Positions 1-13,304 of a stretch of 64,000 bases of DNA are shown here, one piece after another (within the stretch, counting starts at the first letter, position 1; every line of letters starts with the position of its first letter). The notes beneath the pieces were generated by a model. The model ran no database searches. It was given only the letters and a program-made list of their open reading frames with translations, and was not told where the DNA came from. The position numbers and the translations under genes were made by a program. Source of the DNA: Taeniopygia guttata (taxonomy: Eukaryota > Chordata > Aves > Passeriformes > Estrildidae); the NCBI RefSeq assembly GCF_048771995.1, contig NC_133063.1:17732063-17796062 (forward strand), in the 5' to 3' direction.

Positions 1-3000
1 ATTTTGTAAGATTCATGAAATTTTTAATTTGCTATATTCCATAAAGCTGAGCCTTGCTGGATCATCTCTCTTCCTAGTAAAAAACAAAAAACAAACAAAC
101 AAACAAAAAAACAACAAAAAACCCAAACAAACAAAAAAAACCCCAAAAAACAAAACAAAAACCAAAAAACCCCAAAAACAAAACAAAACAAAACCAACAA
201 ACAAACAAAAAGTAACAATGGTTCCATGATGTTTTTTGGAAATATCTGTTATCATTCTAGACTTTTCTGAACCATAATCATAGGAAGTTTTGAAGCACAG
301 CGAAACAAAAGCATTTTTAAAATGCTAAATTAAAAGATGCTTTAAGAATTAAAAATATAAATAAGTACCATTTTGCAAAGCATAATAATAGTAATTTTAA
401 GTTTGTAGTATTTTAAAGTTTGTAACACCTGGATCTTTGCAATCATGCCAAGTAAAAATGTCTTTGTAAAACAGTTTCTGGATTCACATGACTAACTAAA
501 TCAAATCAATTCACATTTTAACAAGTAATAAAACACAGCATTTAAGTATAACATGAAGCTCTTCCCACCATCCTATAAAATTAGTCTGCAACTAAAAAAT
601 GAAAAAACATTTTCTTTCAAGGACAACAGAGAACATATCTGTCCCACAAAATACATGTCATCAAACATTTCATAAACTGCAAGCAATCTACTGGGTTACA
701 GAAAGTGCACTCTTTTGGCTTGTGGGTGATTAGAATATATTTGTGATAAAGTGTTTGAAATAGTATCTTTTACCTTCTCCATGTCATATCTCTATTTCAT
801 CAGTTAAAAACTAAAACTTAAGCAGCAGTATAGAGTGTTCAATGACTTAATGTATAAATGAATACCAGACATATGCAATTGGTTAAAAAAAGCAAACCCA
901 AAACGAAACAACAAAAAAGTCCCCTAACCACTACAAGAGCAATTAAAAAAAAAAATTAAAAAGGAGTTCATTGTTCACATAGACTTGGAAACAGTTCCAA
1001 TTTAATAGAAAATAGCAATCTCTTTCATATAGAAGCTTGAAAACCTGCATTTCCAGTTTCAACAATTTTTACTTCAAAACCAAGTACTCCAGTCCTTGGC
1101 AATTCCATTCTTACAGCAAAAGATGTGTAATACACATTTTATTATAAACATCCAACATATTTAAGTGTGACACACTTCATTATTTTCCATAAGCAAATGT
1201 TCACTGTTCAACATTCTCCTTAAAAGACAGTTTTGGAAAAAATGGGTAGGTCAAATCTCGCTTCTCACCACTGGTATACACAAAAAAAATGTAACTTAAC
1301 TGTTTTAATCCTAAGGCATTAATGGACATGCAACAAACCCAACTAGCAGTCTCCTCCAAGTGTCAAGATTTATCTAAAATTATATTCTTTCCAGAAAATA
1401 AAGAAGAAAAACACACCATGTAAGAACCTTAGGTACACAAGTGAAAGCAGAATGTCCCATACAAAGACTGAAGCAGCCTTGGAGTTGCTGCAGGTTAACT
1501 AGTCTAGGGTCACTTTATTTCCAAATTAGAATTTCCTCAACAGAACAATAAACTCTAAATAATTTCAGATATTTACAGTGACCACAGTTACACTGTGACA
1601 CACACTCGACATACCTTACCATACCATCCAACTTTATCCACTGTAACAAAAGTTAACAATGTTAGAGACATGAAAGGTTTTTTAAAATGTGTGAAAATCA
1701 GCACACTTTGCACACAGAAACATTAAGCCACTGTACCACATCTAGGAGCCTGCTGTAGCAATGCTTGGCATTCAAAACAGTACTTTGTCTTCCTAAATAT
1801 AAACCAGTCAGAGAAAGAAGGTAAAGCTGTAAGCTGTAAAACTGTAAGCACAGATGAGCAAAATCCTCATGCTTTTATCAACAAAAAATAGGTATAAATT
1901 AAATTGAGACTACAGTTAAAAACTAATTGCCAAATTCTTTTTTTCTGACCACTCTTCTTTAGGTATTATATTCACCTTATATTGATCACAGCTGTTTCTT
2001 CCAGTTTCAGAAAAATAAATGTACATTTCAGAAAGCTAACCATAAACAGCTACTTCAGACTAAACTGAAAGAATCCTCAAGTCCCTAAAACATTTCTAAC
2101 AGAAGGTTCCTTAAGTCCACAATTAGATATGGCAGAAAGGGATACTTGGACTTCAACTAAATTGACTGCTGCTCAGTCATGCTAGCAGTATTCTCTTCCA
2201 TGCTAACAATACAACTGATAACTCGCTCAGCAAAGATAAAGACTACAGCAGTTGCACAGCACTCAATTTTCCTGTTCACAATCTCATATTGTTAGCAAGT
2301 TTAATGCATATACACCTCTTTGCTAAATATCCTACATGAACAGGAAACACTACATGAGCATTAAATGCTAAAATTACTACTGTTAGTAAAGCATGAATCT
2401 TTAAGATAAATTCACATATAGGCAAAGACTCTTTATTTAAGGAAGTATTTATTTAAAGAAGTATTTAAGGAAGTATGTCATCAGAGGGTACGGGTGAGGT
2501 TAACTAACCTCTGCGACAGCTAATCAGGGCACCAAAAGATGGGAAATTAATACTTTTATGCTGCTTTGAAATTCCAAAATATGAGAGGAATATGGTTTCC
2601 TTTTAGCAGCTAAAACGGATCAGTCAGATCAATAATAATATACAATTTCACCACCAAATGAGTCACTTGAGGATAATGCAGGAAAAAAAGAACAAATTAG
2701 CATCCAGTAAACATCTATTATCATTACAGGGAGCACTACTGGGATACGCAGATACTCAGCAGACACCATGCAGTGTTTTCCCCTTGTTGTTTTGGAACAG
2801 TAAGCTGTGTGAGATGCAACGGCATCACAGTGCACCGTGGATAATCAGTCTATAAAACAGTCTCCAAAACAATATGGCAATACAGAAAAAAAGCCAATAG
2901 TTTAGGTATTTTCAGCAGAGGTGTATAATTTCAGACCAATAAATAAACTATCAATTTCTGCCTTTGTGAACTTGGACTAATCGCCCCCTGCCCCCCCAAT

Positions 3001-3726
3001 AAAACACCCTCCCGACCTCTTTCAATATTTGCCCACCTGTAGCTTTCCCACTCTGTTTCTTAAAAGAACAGTTGCATGTGCTGCCTTTTTTCTTCCCTAA
3101 CAAAGTAACTTAGAAAACTGTAATTCCAATGCAAGTGGCAGAATACCAAATACAGAAATGTCATTTGAAGTAAAACCTGTAATATGAAATTTACTACATT
3201 TAGATTTATTTCCTGAGCATAATTGTGGAACTATTAACTCTTAGCCTCGTGCTCAGCATGCTTCAGTTATTCTTTTTCTTATCAAAACAGTGCCTAAAAT
3301 TTTAGTATAGAAGGCAATACTTTTTTTAAACAGATATCCTCTGTCAATAACCATCACGACTAAATACCATGAATGGATTTACTAGCCATATTCAGTAATA
3401 GTAAGACAGGTGTCCATTTTACAGAAACAGATGTGAAATAGATAATAAAACCTAGTCAAAATTTTGCAGAAAATCTGTTGTACAATTTAGAGATTTTAAA
3501 TCTCACAATTTGAAAGCCATGCTTACAGTAATTTTAATGACTCAGATACAATACTTCCTTCTCCATTTACCCCAAGACTTTTCTTTTTTCTTAAAGCATT
3601 CTAAAAAGTATGTGTGCCTTGTAGTCCAACTTAAGAATCTATTCTTTTGAGACATATATATTCAGATTTCTCTCATTTATAATTTTGCCTCTCTAGTTTT
3701 ATTCAAGTAAAACATAAGCTATATAC
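1..3726. other. CARNMT1: CARNMT1 intron 4 (3' part off the left edge)
   Basis: AT-rich DNA on the gene's 3' side of coding exon 4. I looked on the minus strand for the remaining conserved parts of CARNMT1 (the region after FVLNR, including the FFPDVDPHSLPPG-like and C-terminal segments) and found none. This is therefore most simply intron sequence, with exons 5 onward outside the window. It holds an A/C-rich low-complexity tract near the left end and a small direct repeat around 2440-2480 (ttatttaaggaagta-like units). Confidence 0.6.
78..213. repeat. A/C-rich low-complexity tract
   Basis: About 136 bases made almost only of A and C in AAAC, AAAAC and AAACCC-like units. Open frames across it on both strands are composition artefacts. 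On the minus strand it reads as a T/G-rich intronic tract. Confidence 0.9.
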
Positions 3727-3867
3727 CTGTTGAGTACAAAGTTAGAAGAAAAGAGCATAAAGAGGCTCCATTCATTTCCTTGGCAAGCATAACCGAGCAT
3801 AGCTATTTCCCACGCCAATCTACCTAGCCCAGCACCAGGTACCAGGATATTAACTTTGGAGAAATCC
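3727..3867 (-). CDS. CARNMT1: CARNMT1 coding exon 4 (SAM-binding motif I)
   Basis: The acceptor is TGTTGCAG. One base completes Trp228, then [17 protein letters not shown] and the following helix, ending FVLN with two bases AG before GTATAT. The glycine-rich GAGLG (239-243) is the AdoMet-binding loop of class I methyltransferases. The open phase at the donor shows that more coding sequence follows outside the window. Confidence 0.95.
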
Positions 3868-6800
3868 CTGCAACAGAACAAAAATAACAGTTAAGTCTTT
3901 ATCTGATGATAAAACAACTTAGAGGTCCAGCCAAACATTTTTCCCACCATATACTTAGATACTCTATGATGTTTCCTGTATGACTTCACTTTTAAATGAA
4001 ACTGAACCTGCTCTGATCAGATTGGTTAACTGTACAGTCAAAATAATTCACAGAAATTACTCAAAATAACATATACAACCCTCATTCAGAATACAGAGCA
4101 TAAATGCTATACACAATTTGTTTTCCTTAAAAGTTCTATAGTTATCCAGCCAAAAATTTCTGAAGTGAAGAATATTATCATATAGGACAATATATTTTCC
4201 TTTAAGCCCCACTGATAATCAGAAAGCATTCTAGACATATTTTTTATCTTGCAAGAAAAAAAAAAACAGAAAGCCCAAGCAAGTATTTTGACACAAGAAA
4301 ACATAGAATCTCCACAATCTGATGATAATTCAGAATGTAAAAACCTTAAAGTAGTGACTGTTCCAGCAATGGTGGGTTCTTCATGTGCTGCTCACTGGTT
4401 TCCCCAAAGTACTCTAAGTGACATATTTCTTAAATCAAATACATTGCAGCTCTCTAACAATTTACCCATAACTAGGCATCAAGTTGAAGACAACCAGAAA
4501 ACATCCAGCAGTGTGTTCATTGAAATACTTAAAATCTCTCCCAAGTACAGCAACTAACAAACAGAATTAAGAATCTCAAAAAGGAGAATTGCTCCTCTTT
4601 GAGGTAGAAAAGGAAGTACAAACATAGTCTGTCGCACTTCCACCACAATGCAATCAAACCTTCCTTCATAAAACAGAAACCACTCATATGCCAAAATGAA
4701 GATACTTAATCTATAAAGAAATAGTTTTTCAGTTTCCAGTCATAAACACAACTTCAAGAGTTCACTTCAAGAGAATACTGCTAGCATGAATATTCATAGA
4801 CCTCCTGACAATTTTGCATATCACCTTCAGAGACAAAAAATACATGTACCAATTTATATGCAAGTACGTGAAGGAGGCCAGAACCACCAGTTTCAAAGGA
4901 TAAAAGGCACCAAAACACAAAGTCTTTGAGTACTTAAAAATTCAGAATGCCAAAAAGGGTTCAAAAGAGTAAGGATGCTGCACAAGCATGAAGATGAATA
5001 AAGGAGATACACAGATCCTAAAAGCTGTACATTTCTGAACACTATTACCCAAAACCAAAAGGAAGTATTATTCTTTTCTAAATACCACACAGTCTAACAA
5101 GGCAGTTTTAACAGTGCCTTTTAAGTTTTGATTTCTTCATCTAGTTAGTGAAGTCTCCAAAATGGAAAATCATCCCATTCATTTCCATTCCATTATACAT
5201 CCAGGCTCTTCTTCTGACTTAACAAGAAGCTAGAAATCAAGACTGTGTTATTACTTAAGAGCACTCCTGTGAAGAAACGGTTCTCATTATCTCTCTTCTA
5301 CAGGGGAAACAAGAAGCTAGCACAAAGTCCTGGGAAAAAAAATACTTCAGGAGAAAAATATATGCTCAATATGAAATTTCAGAAAATAGAGAACCATGAG
5401 AAGGAAGAAAATGTGCTTTCTGGCAGAAGCCAGAAAAGCTTCTATCTTACAGCTTTTCTTGTTTATAATGGTACACCATTATTCCAAATAGATTTTCTAA
5501 CCTATTTCTCCACTGCCTTACAATTTAACTTTATTTATGAAATATTAAGACTATCTCTACACAGATTTTAGCACCCTCATGTGGACACTTCTGTGATGAA
5601 TGGGATGACAAGCCATAAACCACTTTCAAGATTACAACACACTGATTAGAAGTAGCTTCTTATAGCAATCTGGTAGCTAATAGATATGCAGGTATATTCA
5701 CATTTTGAAATCTGCACCTTTATGCACTCTGAAACACAAAAAAACCTCTAACAGTCAAATGAGTTGATTTGAAATTGCCTGTAGTTGTCTTTATCTTTAC
5801 AGTCACAATTTAAAGTTTTTGTACTTCTAAACAAATTTTCCCAATTCTCTCTTAGAAAATAGTATCAAATTCTTTTTTTCTAGTGCAGACTTAACTTCAC
5901 TTTTGTTTGCACCTTTATTTAGGGATAAAAGTCTGGAAATTTGTTAGCAATTTATCTTCAATCATGACTCTTCAGATCAGGCGCTGGAGAATGCTCCTGG
6001 CCACGAAATTCATTTCAGCAACAGAACACATCTAATAAAATACAATGTAATCAAATCTCAGTCCAGTAACATTGACACTAACTTTCCAAGAGCACATTTT
6101 TGAATTTACAGACTGAGAAATAATGTATGTGGCAAACTCACTGTTGACAGCATCCCCTTATTAGAAAAAAAATTGTCACACTTTTTTCAAGACTTGAACT
6201 GTTTGTGACAAACTGTTAATGGATTATGTTGAATTTTGAATCCTTATAATATCTAAAAATCTTTAATTGCAAAGAAAGTGTTTCTTTAATGGCTATAGTC
6301 CTTTAAGAAGATAGAAAACCAGCTTTTCTCTGGTGGTTATGTGATTACAGGAGTTACAAAGTTAACGGAAAAAAAAAAACAAAAACAAAGCAACAACTGT
6401 AGTAATATAATAACCCAAAGTGACCCACAAGGAAAACTGCCCTAGAACCAGCCAGCAAGGACAGGATTTCCATGACATACATCTAGCAGCAGCTGGGAAC
6501 ATAAATGAGTATCCAACAAGTACCCAGTGAAAAGCTGTGGGCCAAGAGGGAAGCAGCATCAGCCTATTAACCTGAGAGGTGTGGGGAAAGGTGCTGGTCA
6601 AGCAGCAGAGAAGAAGGCACAGTACTATTCAGCTCATACCGAAATTGCAGAAGCCTCTTTAAAAAGACAATGGAGAAATATCAAAAACAAATCTTTCATG
6701 CCCTTTTCACACTGCATGTTTCAGTGTGATCTATTTTCAGCTTTTAGAAGACTACTGATTAATGAAGATGCTAACTTTTTTAAAGGTGTCCTTTCTAAAA

Positions 6801-9800
6801 GGGGGAAATTAAACATGATAAAAATGGAGGCTTAATTCATGTCTATTGTGTTGTAAAAAAAAAAGTAATGGTGCTGAAGGGGTAAACATTCTTAGCAAAA
6901 TAAAAATGAGACTCTCTGCTCAAACACAATCCTCATTTTCGTCAACTAAACAGAGCAGTTGAATTGTTCAAGTGAAGTAATAACTATGTATCTCACACTG
7001 AGATGGGCTTGTCATCAGTGTTAGGAACATAGTGTCACCAGCTTAGGAACATACTGTGGGACTCCTTTCCTAGTGTTTATGAGGTCTGTAAATTTAGAAA
7101 TTTAGAATAGAAACAGATCAAATTCTCAGTATCCCATATTTTGCTATTTTACTTTAATCATATTGTCAGTGATTTTTTTAAAGACAAATGCTAAATAGCA
7201 CAATGATTTGAAGAGCAATTCTCTGAACTTGACAGTTGAGTTTTATATACTTTAATTTAAAAACCTGCAAAGCACCTGAGTGATGCAATAACACTGACAA
7301 TCTTCTTTAGGCTATGTACAAAGACCTGCAAGGAAAAATGCATTTCATACAAAGACAAATAAAATTCAAATAAAGCAGAAATTTCAACTCCACTATAAAT
7401 GTGACTGAACACACTCAGAAAGTATAGTCAAGCTCAGGCTCAGACCTAATAAGCTGTTTCTCATATTAAAAGGAAACTTAGCTCTGGTAATTTCTTTTGG
7501 GCTTCTCTGTCAGTATCTTGGAAAATACATTTGATAGCTGGACAGTATATGACTCTGCTTCTCACCTCAAAATGGAAAGTACATCTAACCATAAGAGCCT
7601 TCTGTCACCTGGAAAAATGAGTGAGCTGACATAGTAGCCAACAATATGTAAACAGAGAAAAGGTTTTACATAAGTGCTACAACAGCTCCACAATGATAAC
7701 ATAAGTAATACACATTTTAGAAATTTGAAAAATGCTGTTTCATGAACTCAGACTTGCAGTACAGATGTCTGATCCATACAGTGATGTACTGAGATTTCAG
7801 CAGAGACAAAATAAAACTCAGACAGTACTTCAGAGCTACCACAACAGCAATGCTCTGCCACATCAGTTCTGTCTGACAACAACCGTGACAATTCCCTGTA
7901 AAGAAGCACAAAGCTGTCAACTTCAGATTCACCCCATCTGTTACCACATGTTGCTTCCTAATATCAACTGAAGGTTTTTGAAATAGAGTTCACTAATGAC
8001 AAATGTAAAAGTCAAAATTCTGCAGCCTCAGTCATGAATATCTTAAGATTTGACATAAGGTACCTCTCCAATAACCAAAATCCATAAACAGCTAGCAGAC
8101 AAGAGAAAAAGCTGATTTGCTGCTTTGGAGATTAGAATGACTTCTTGCAAAACTAACCAAGAGTTTTCCTACAGATTACACATCAGAGGTATACCTGCAG
8201 TATTTAATTCATTTTTTATCTTATGTGAGTCACTATTAGCACTAGAAAAATTGCAGGAAGTTCAATTGCAGATAAAACATTATTCAAGGGGTAAGTATCT
8301 TTAGGTAAGTCAGTTCAAGGCAAAACAAACTATCTACACTCCATGTTCTCCCACCACAAATGTCTTTACTAATAAAACTAAACGATGGCTACTGGAAGAG
8401 ACTTTTCAAATTCACACAAGAGCATTATTAACAATTGCTCAGAGAGGAAAAACACCACAACAATAACCTGCTACATCAAACCTGCCTGTTACCTTTATGA
8501 ATAAAAATTCTCACATTTTCCCACTGTGAAAGAACTAAATAAATAAACTAAAATGCACTTCAGGATGACTGGGTTGATTAATTGACAGAGCCAATAAACA
8601 TGGAATTATTATAGGACTATAACCTTCTGAGACTTTACTAGTATGCTTCTACCTAAATTACCTAAAACCTCTGCATCAATTACTATTATGACACTGTTAA
8701 CAAGTCAACACTTACAAAATAACCCTCATATGTGCAACTAAGCTTTAAGAATTTTCTTAGAACAGCTGTCTGAAACCAAGGTTAGAATTTACTATGTTCA
8801 GAGTAAATTCTTACAATTAAGTGCAACTGCACTAGTGGTTAAGTCTTCCTCTTTCTTTCCATAAAGAAGAGTAAAAGCCTTACTTCCTGCTGTCAGAGTC
8901 CTTCCTTTTACCCACAGCAGACACACTCTGAGGATCGGCTAACCCGCAAACTTTACCTCACTAAGCACAACTGAGTTAACTTTCTGAAGTCTCTCACTTG
9001 TAAGATTGACAAATATTGTTACACCCAGCTGCAGAACAACAACAAAAATTTATTACTGGTTTACCTGGTATTACTTTGTGAAGCTTATGATTATACTCTT
9101 TTCCAACATCTTGTATTAGAAATAAAAACTTTCCTGACTGAAAACTAAATTCTACTAAATTAATAATAAATTCTCTACTTTTGAAACAAAGCTTTTCATT
9201 ACTCTGTAAATTCTGTTTTAGATTTGTGCAATAGTGTAAGTCCACATAAATAAAAGCTTTAAGACACTATTACCATTTTTCTTTCGGAAAGTTCTTTATA
9301 ATTTCACTAATAATTGGCTGGTAGCAGGAATCCCTCTCAGACTTTCCCTCTTCACTCCAGTCTCTCACAAATTGTTTCAATGTGGATTTTAATTTATCCA
9401 TGTCAAAAGTTGAAGCTGGTGTAATCTTCCCACTTCCCTGAATAAAGTGGAGACAAAAAAAAAGTTAGTGGAAAACATACCAAGTATCTGGAGTCCTGGG
9501 GGGAAGCAAATTATGAAGAAAAAAAAGGCCATGCTGCAAGAACTGGTGGGAGTCTCAGCTTTGTCTTTCCTGAGACCCAGGCTTAAATCCACCCTAATAT
9601 CCTAAACAAACTGAGTTTGCTGGCCTCTCTTTGGCATTTAAAAGTCCAGTTTCCAGATCAAACAAACAATACACAGCGAAGCACAACTGGTAGTCCCTAT
9701 TCAGGAATGGATCAGGACTTAGCCAGGCAGAGGCTGAACTGCATACCCTGAAAAAAATGATCCCTTTGGATACGGATAAGGCAAAACTGAGATGCTTACA

Positions 9801-12800
9801 TTAGAGCTGCCCATTATTGTATCTTGCCTGTATCCAAGGAGGACTTCAGTTTCCATCTCTGTCAGTCCTTTAAGTCTTGGTGTTATTTTTTTTGATAGAA
9901 AGTAGGTCAAGTAGTAAGTAAATTTACAAATAAAAACATTAAAAATACTTACAATCTAGAATTGCAAGCAATTTGTAATGTTGTAACATATAAGAACCTA
10001 TATGAAGACAGACAGTATCACTTATATTCGATATAGATAACAGAAAAAAAAAAGGTTACTTTTAAAATTTAACCAAGGAAAAGTTAAAACTCTGGAGTGA
10101 AAACAATGATTTGCCAGATTCACAGTTAATTTTCATAAGTGTAACTAACAGAACTAACAACAAACAACTACATTAAACATCAGCTCTGCAAAATGTGAAA
10201 GATAAGAGTAAGAAAAGTGTGAGCAAAAAAACCCGCTGAAACAAGGAAGGCAAAAGAAAAGATAGTTGGAGTTTTGAGGTATTTAAAACAAATGTAGAAA
10301 ATCCCAAGGCATATAGAATTTAATTCTGGAGCAAGAAAAAAGTCCATTTTAACATACATCTTCTCCATATTCCTTATTTTCAAACATATGAACACAGTCA
10401 TTCACAATGGTTTGTAGTATTTCTTGGTTATGATCAATGCACTTCCGAATCTTGTCAAGGTGAGGAAGAAATTGCGGAAGAAGACTCTGTTGGTTAGCTG
10501 GAAGAGACTTAAACTGCCTCTCTGTTCTGTTCACTCGTTCATGCATATTCGTTCTGAAAAGCAAAAGTTTTAAATATTTAGAAGCAATATACACACACGT
10601 AAATAGTTCACTATAAGCTCTTTCAATTATTCATTTTTTTTAAACACAGAAAGTGAAAGTTTTCTAGAATTTTCTAGGCAAAAATTCTTTTAAGCTCTAG
10701 TTCTATCTTACTACTCCATTTAACACATTCCAGTTTCAGAGGACTATCCTTTCCTCCTCACTGTTTCATCCTCAGCCACCCATTTCCAGAGCAGGTGATC
10801 AGTACCTTAACACACGGACCTATAAAATTTAACAACCGACCATCTTCCAAGTTTGTTTCACAAATCCAATTCAAATTGAATTAATTTGAATGCAGTGGTA
10901 AGCTTCAGTTACAGAAATAACAAGATGTGGAGTGGCAACTGGGATTCTTAATATCCAATGCTTTCAGGAGAACTGTAAAAGTCTCAGTTGGACCATACCA
11001 GAATTCTGGAAGACCCACAAAGATACTAACAGCATATTCCTTGTAAGTACTGTAAACATGATCATGTGACTGATGCAAGTTAAAAATAATTTTCCTCTTC
11101 CCCAGGATAAAAGTTTCATCAAAATGGTGACTCTTCCGAGATTTTGCCAGATTTGATTTCTGTCTAAACTGACAGAAACATAGTAGCAAAGCATAGTCAT
11201 GACGACTCTAGAGAGATAATTCAATACGAGATACTGACCCTTCTGACCACCAAATTATTTTAGCCAGTCAAGTCACACTGAACTTTCCCAACTCTTGTGT
11301 CAGCATACAGCAGCACAAAGCTGAAAAAACTAGCCATTATGAGAGACAGCTGCAATTGCTGGCATTTTAGTTACAACCTCATTCTAGAAATTTGACTAAG
11401 TAATATTTCATTCATGTGTTACTGAGAACAGCTTGTTCGCTGCAATAGCAATACTGGTTTAAAATTACATTCAAGGATAAGAAACACAAAAAAACACAAG
11501 AGAAAAAACAAACTGATGCTCTACATAAAGCGTATCAGCTTAGCTCAAAAACATCTTCCTGCAATTTTATCAGCAAAAAAGCCTTTGACCCTTATTCTCC
11601 AACCTTTTAAGCTAAATGACAAACATCTAGCAGAATGACTAACTGAAATAGAAAAATTTTATCTCTAGAAGACAAGAACAAGATCTGGACTCATCTGAAA
11701 GTGTATTACTGTCTTATTCAAACAGATGTTTCCAAGTTAACTGGAAACATGTATGAGGAAAAAAAAATCCCATTTATTAAGTACCAAGATATGTAATTTC
11801 ACCTAAATTTAGAATTATTTCTTTGAGACAGAAGTAATTTCATTGAATCTCTATACTGCAAATATGAATAACATCCTTTTCTTATGTTTTTACTGAAACA
11901 AGCATTCAAAAGCAATCCAAAACCACAGATCAGCAGAAGGCTGAGAAAGATACTCCCAGTTTCTAAGGCCTGAGGGTGCAAGTATACCACTAATATAAAT
12001 AAGTTACAGTCGGAATTAATTAGTAGCAATCAGTATTAGATACTTTTAATTAACTAGGTCTTCGATATGTCCAAACTGAATTAGAGAATTCACTTTGGAA
12101 GAAACAGCAAAGCATCATTCAGACCAACCTCCGGCTCAAACACTTGTCCTGGAAGACAAAAGAAACTCACATGGACAAACCTCAAATAGAAGAAATTATG
12201 TAAGTATCGCTCACTCCTACCAAGAACCTCACTACGATGTACATATTATGCCTGTGCTACATTGCCTAAAGAAGGCCCAGCACATAGTAATGAGCTGCGT
12301 GATGCGGCTTTGTTAGCTGAAGTACAAATCTGCTTCCCAAACCTAGAAACAGGAAACGGTTTACCAAAACTTGGCTGGACTTTTCCAGCCAGTCTCCACT
12401 TCCATGCAATGCGAGTAACTTGCTTCCTCGTCTACTAAACGGATTCAGTCCTAAAACTAGGTGTTCCTCATTTCTATGGAGCCAGCAAAACTCCTTCTAA
12501 CTTAACGGATGTTATCAAAAACGGCATCCATAATCCCTAGAAATAGGCCTTATCTCTTCTGCAAAGTAAAAGCCTTTCAAGAATTCCCACCCATAATCGA
12601 AACTACATTTTGCATTTCTTTGCCAGCAAGAGACACTACTGTAGACTGTACAGCGTCTCAGAGCATTTTATCTCCTAAGACATCTCAAGGCGCTCTTTTC
12701 AGATTTGGTGCTTTGGCACTGACAAGTATCAAGGCGACTTTGCGCGTATCCCGAAAGGAAAGCGGTGCAGCAGCCCCGTGCCGGCCGGGCCCGGCGCTGC

Positions 12801-13237
12801 GCACGGAGCGGGCCGGGCCGGGCCGGGGGCGGCCGCAGGGCGCGCAGCCGGAGCGAACGGCCCGCTCCGCTCCCGGGGGAGCGCAGGGACCCCCGCAGGG
12901 CAGGCCTCACTCACCCGTAGTATCGGAAAGCGTTGATGATTCTCCGAAAATGTTCCCGCTCCAGGCGTTCCTCCTCCTCCACCGCTCTGGCCGACGCCGG
13001 CGTCGGCGCCCTCGGCTGCCGCCTCCGCCACTCGTCGCTCAGCGGTGCCGCTCGCTCCGCCTCGGCCTCCGCGCCCATGCCACTCCCGCTCTCTCCCGGC
13101 CACGGCAGCTGCTCCCGCTCCTCCCCGCGGCCCCGCCGCGGCCCCCTGCGCATCACCTTGGCGGGCGGCTCCCTCTGGCCCTGGGGACGCGGCCTCAGCA
13201 GCGGCGCTTTCCGGGACACGGCGCACGCGGCCGACAT
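3727..13237 (-). CDS. CARNMT1: Carnosine N-methyltransferase 1, 5' part (coding exons 1-4)
   Basis: Four minus-strand exons join in phase to the first 274 complete residues of a CARNMT1 orthologue. The enzyme transfers a methyl group from S-adenosylmethionine to carnosine, giving anserine. Seen: a variable, Arg/Ala/Glu-rich N-terminus (about 1-85), the conserved helix [11 protein letters not shown] then INAFRYYG (about 86-108), the conserved [12 protein letters not shown] segment (from 111), and a class I methyltransferase motif [11 protein letters not shown] (residues 236-245), followed by [17 protein letters not shown]. The chosen start is the ATG at 13237 (MSAACAV, G at -3). The upstream in-frame codon at 13255 is GTG, and internal ATGs also exist. 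The human protein is about 409 residues, so roughly a third is missing because it lies beyond position 1. No defect is seen in the part present. Confidence 0.95.
3868..9273. other. CARNMT1: CARNMT1 intron 3
   Basis: 5.4 kb of AT-rich intron. Short open frames inside it (for example 4249-4557) show no recognisable domain. A short direct repeat of ttaggaacata occurs near 7020-7050. No mobile element is recognised. Confidence 0.8.
9274..9437 (-). CDS. CARNMT1: CARNMT1 coding exon 3
   Basis: The acceptor is TTATTCAG. It has 54 codons ([17 protein letters not shown] ... IIKNFPKEK) plus two bases TG, then a GTAATA donor. The split TG|G codon gives the conserved Trp when joined to exon 4. Confidence 0.93.
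9438..10357. other. CARNMT1: CARNMT1 intron 2
   Basis: 0.9 kb between exons 3 and 2. Nothing beyond A-rich runs is recognised. Confidence 0.8.
10358..10553 (-). CDS. CARNMT1: CARNMT1 coding exon 2
   Basis: The acceptor is TTTTCAG. One base completes Gly108, then 65 codons follow ([14 protein letters not shown] ... FENKEYGED). The donor is GTATGT directly after a complete GAT codon. The translated part closely matches the vertebrate protein as I recall it. Confidence 0.95.
10554..12914. other. CARNMT1: CARNMT1 intron 1
   Basis: 2.4 kb between exons 2 and 1. It is AT-rich for most of its length and turns GC-rich after about 12740, where it enters the CpG island. No coding match or mobile element is recognised. 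Confidence 0.8.
12915..13237 (-). CDS. CARNMT1: CARNMT1 coding exon 1
   Basis: The exon runs from ATG at 13237 and leaves two bases (GG) before a strong GTGAGT donor. It encodes 107 residues, GC-rich and poorly conserved at first, ending in the conserved [21 protein letters not shown]. The next codon, GG|A, is completed by exon 2. Confidence 0.9.
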
Positions 13238-13284
13238 CCCCCGCGCCCGCGGCACGGCGCGCGCCGCCCGCCCCGCGCAGGAGG

Positions 13285-13294
13285 TATCGCGAGA
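13285..13294 (-). promoter_or_regulatory. TCTCGCGA-type promoter element
   Basis: On the minus strand this reads TCTCGCGATA, containing the TCTCGCGA core of the CGCG element found in CpG-island promoters and known to be bound by BANP when unmethylated. It lies 48-57 bases upstream of the CARNMT1 ATG. The function is inferred from the motif and its position. Confidence 0.55.
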
Positions 13295-13304
13295 GGGGCG
13301 GGGC
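13295..13304 (+). promoter_or_regulatory. GC box (GGGGCGGGGC)
   Basis: A full consensus Sp/KLF box directly next to the CGCG element, about 60 bases upstream of the CARNMT1 start codon. Confidence 0.6.

Noticed and set aside
13-255. Phe/Leu-rich hydrophobic open frames at the left edge
   Set aside because: They are translations of an A/C (T/G) low-complexity tract.
1031-1138. 36-codon minus-strand frame reading VRMELPRTGVLGFEVKIVET
   Set aside because: It looked protein-like as a possible missing CARNMT1 exon, but it does not match any part of that protein I recall and has no clear acceptor.
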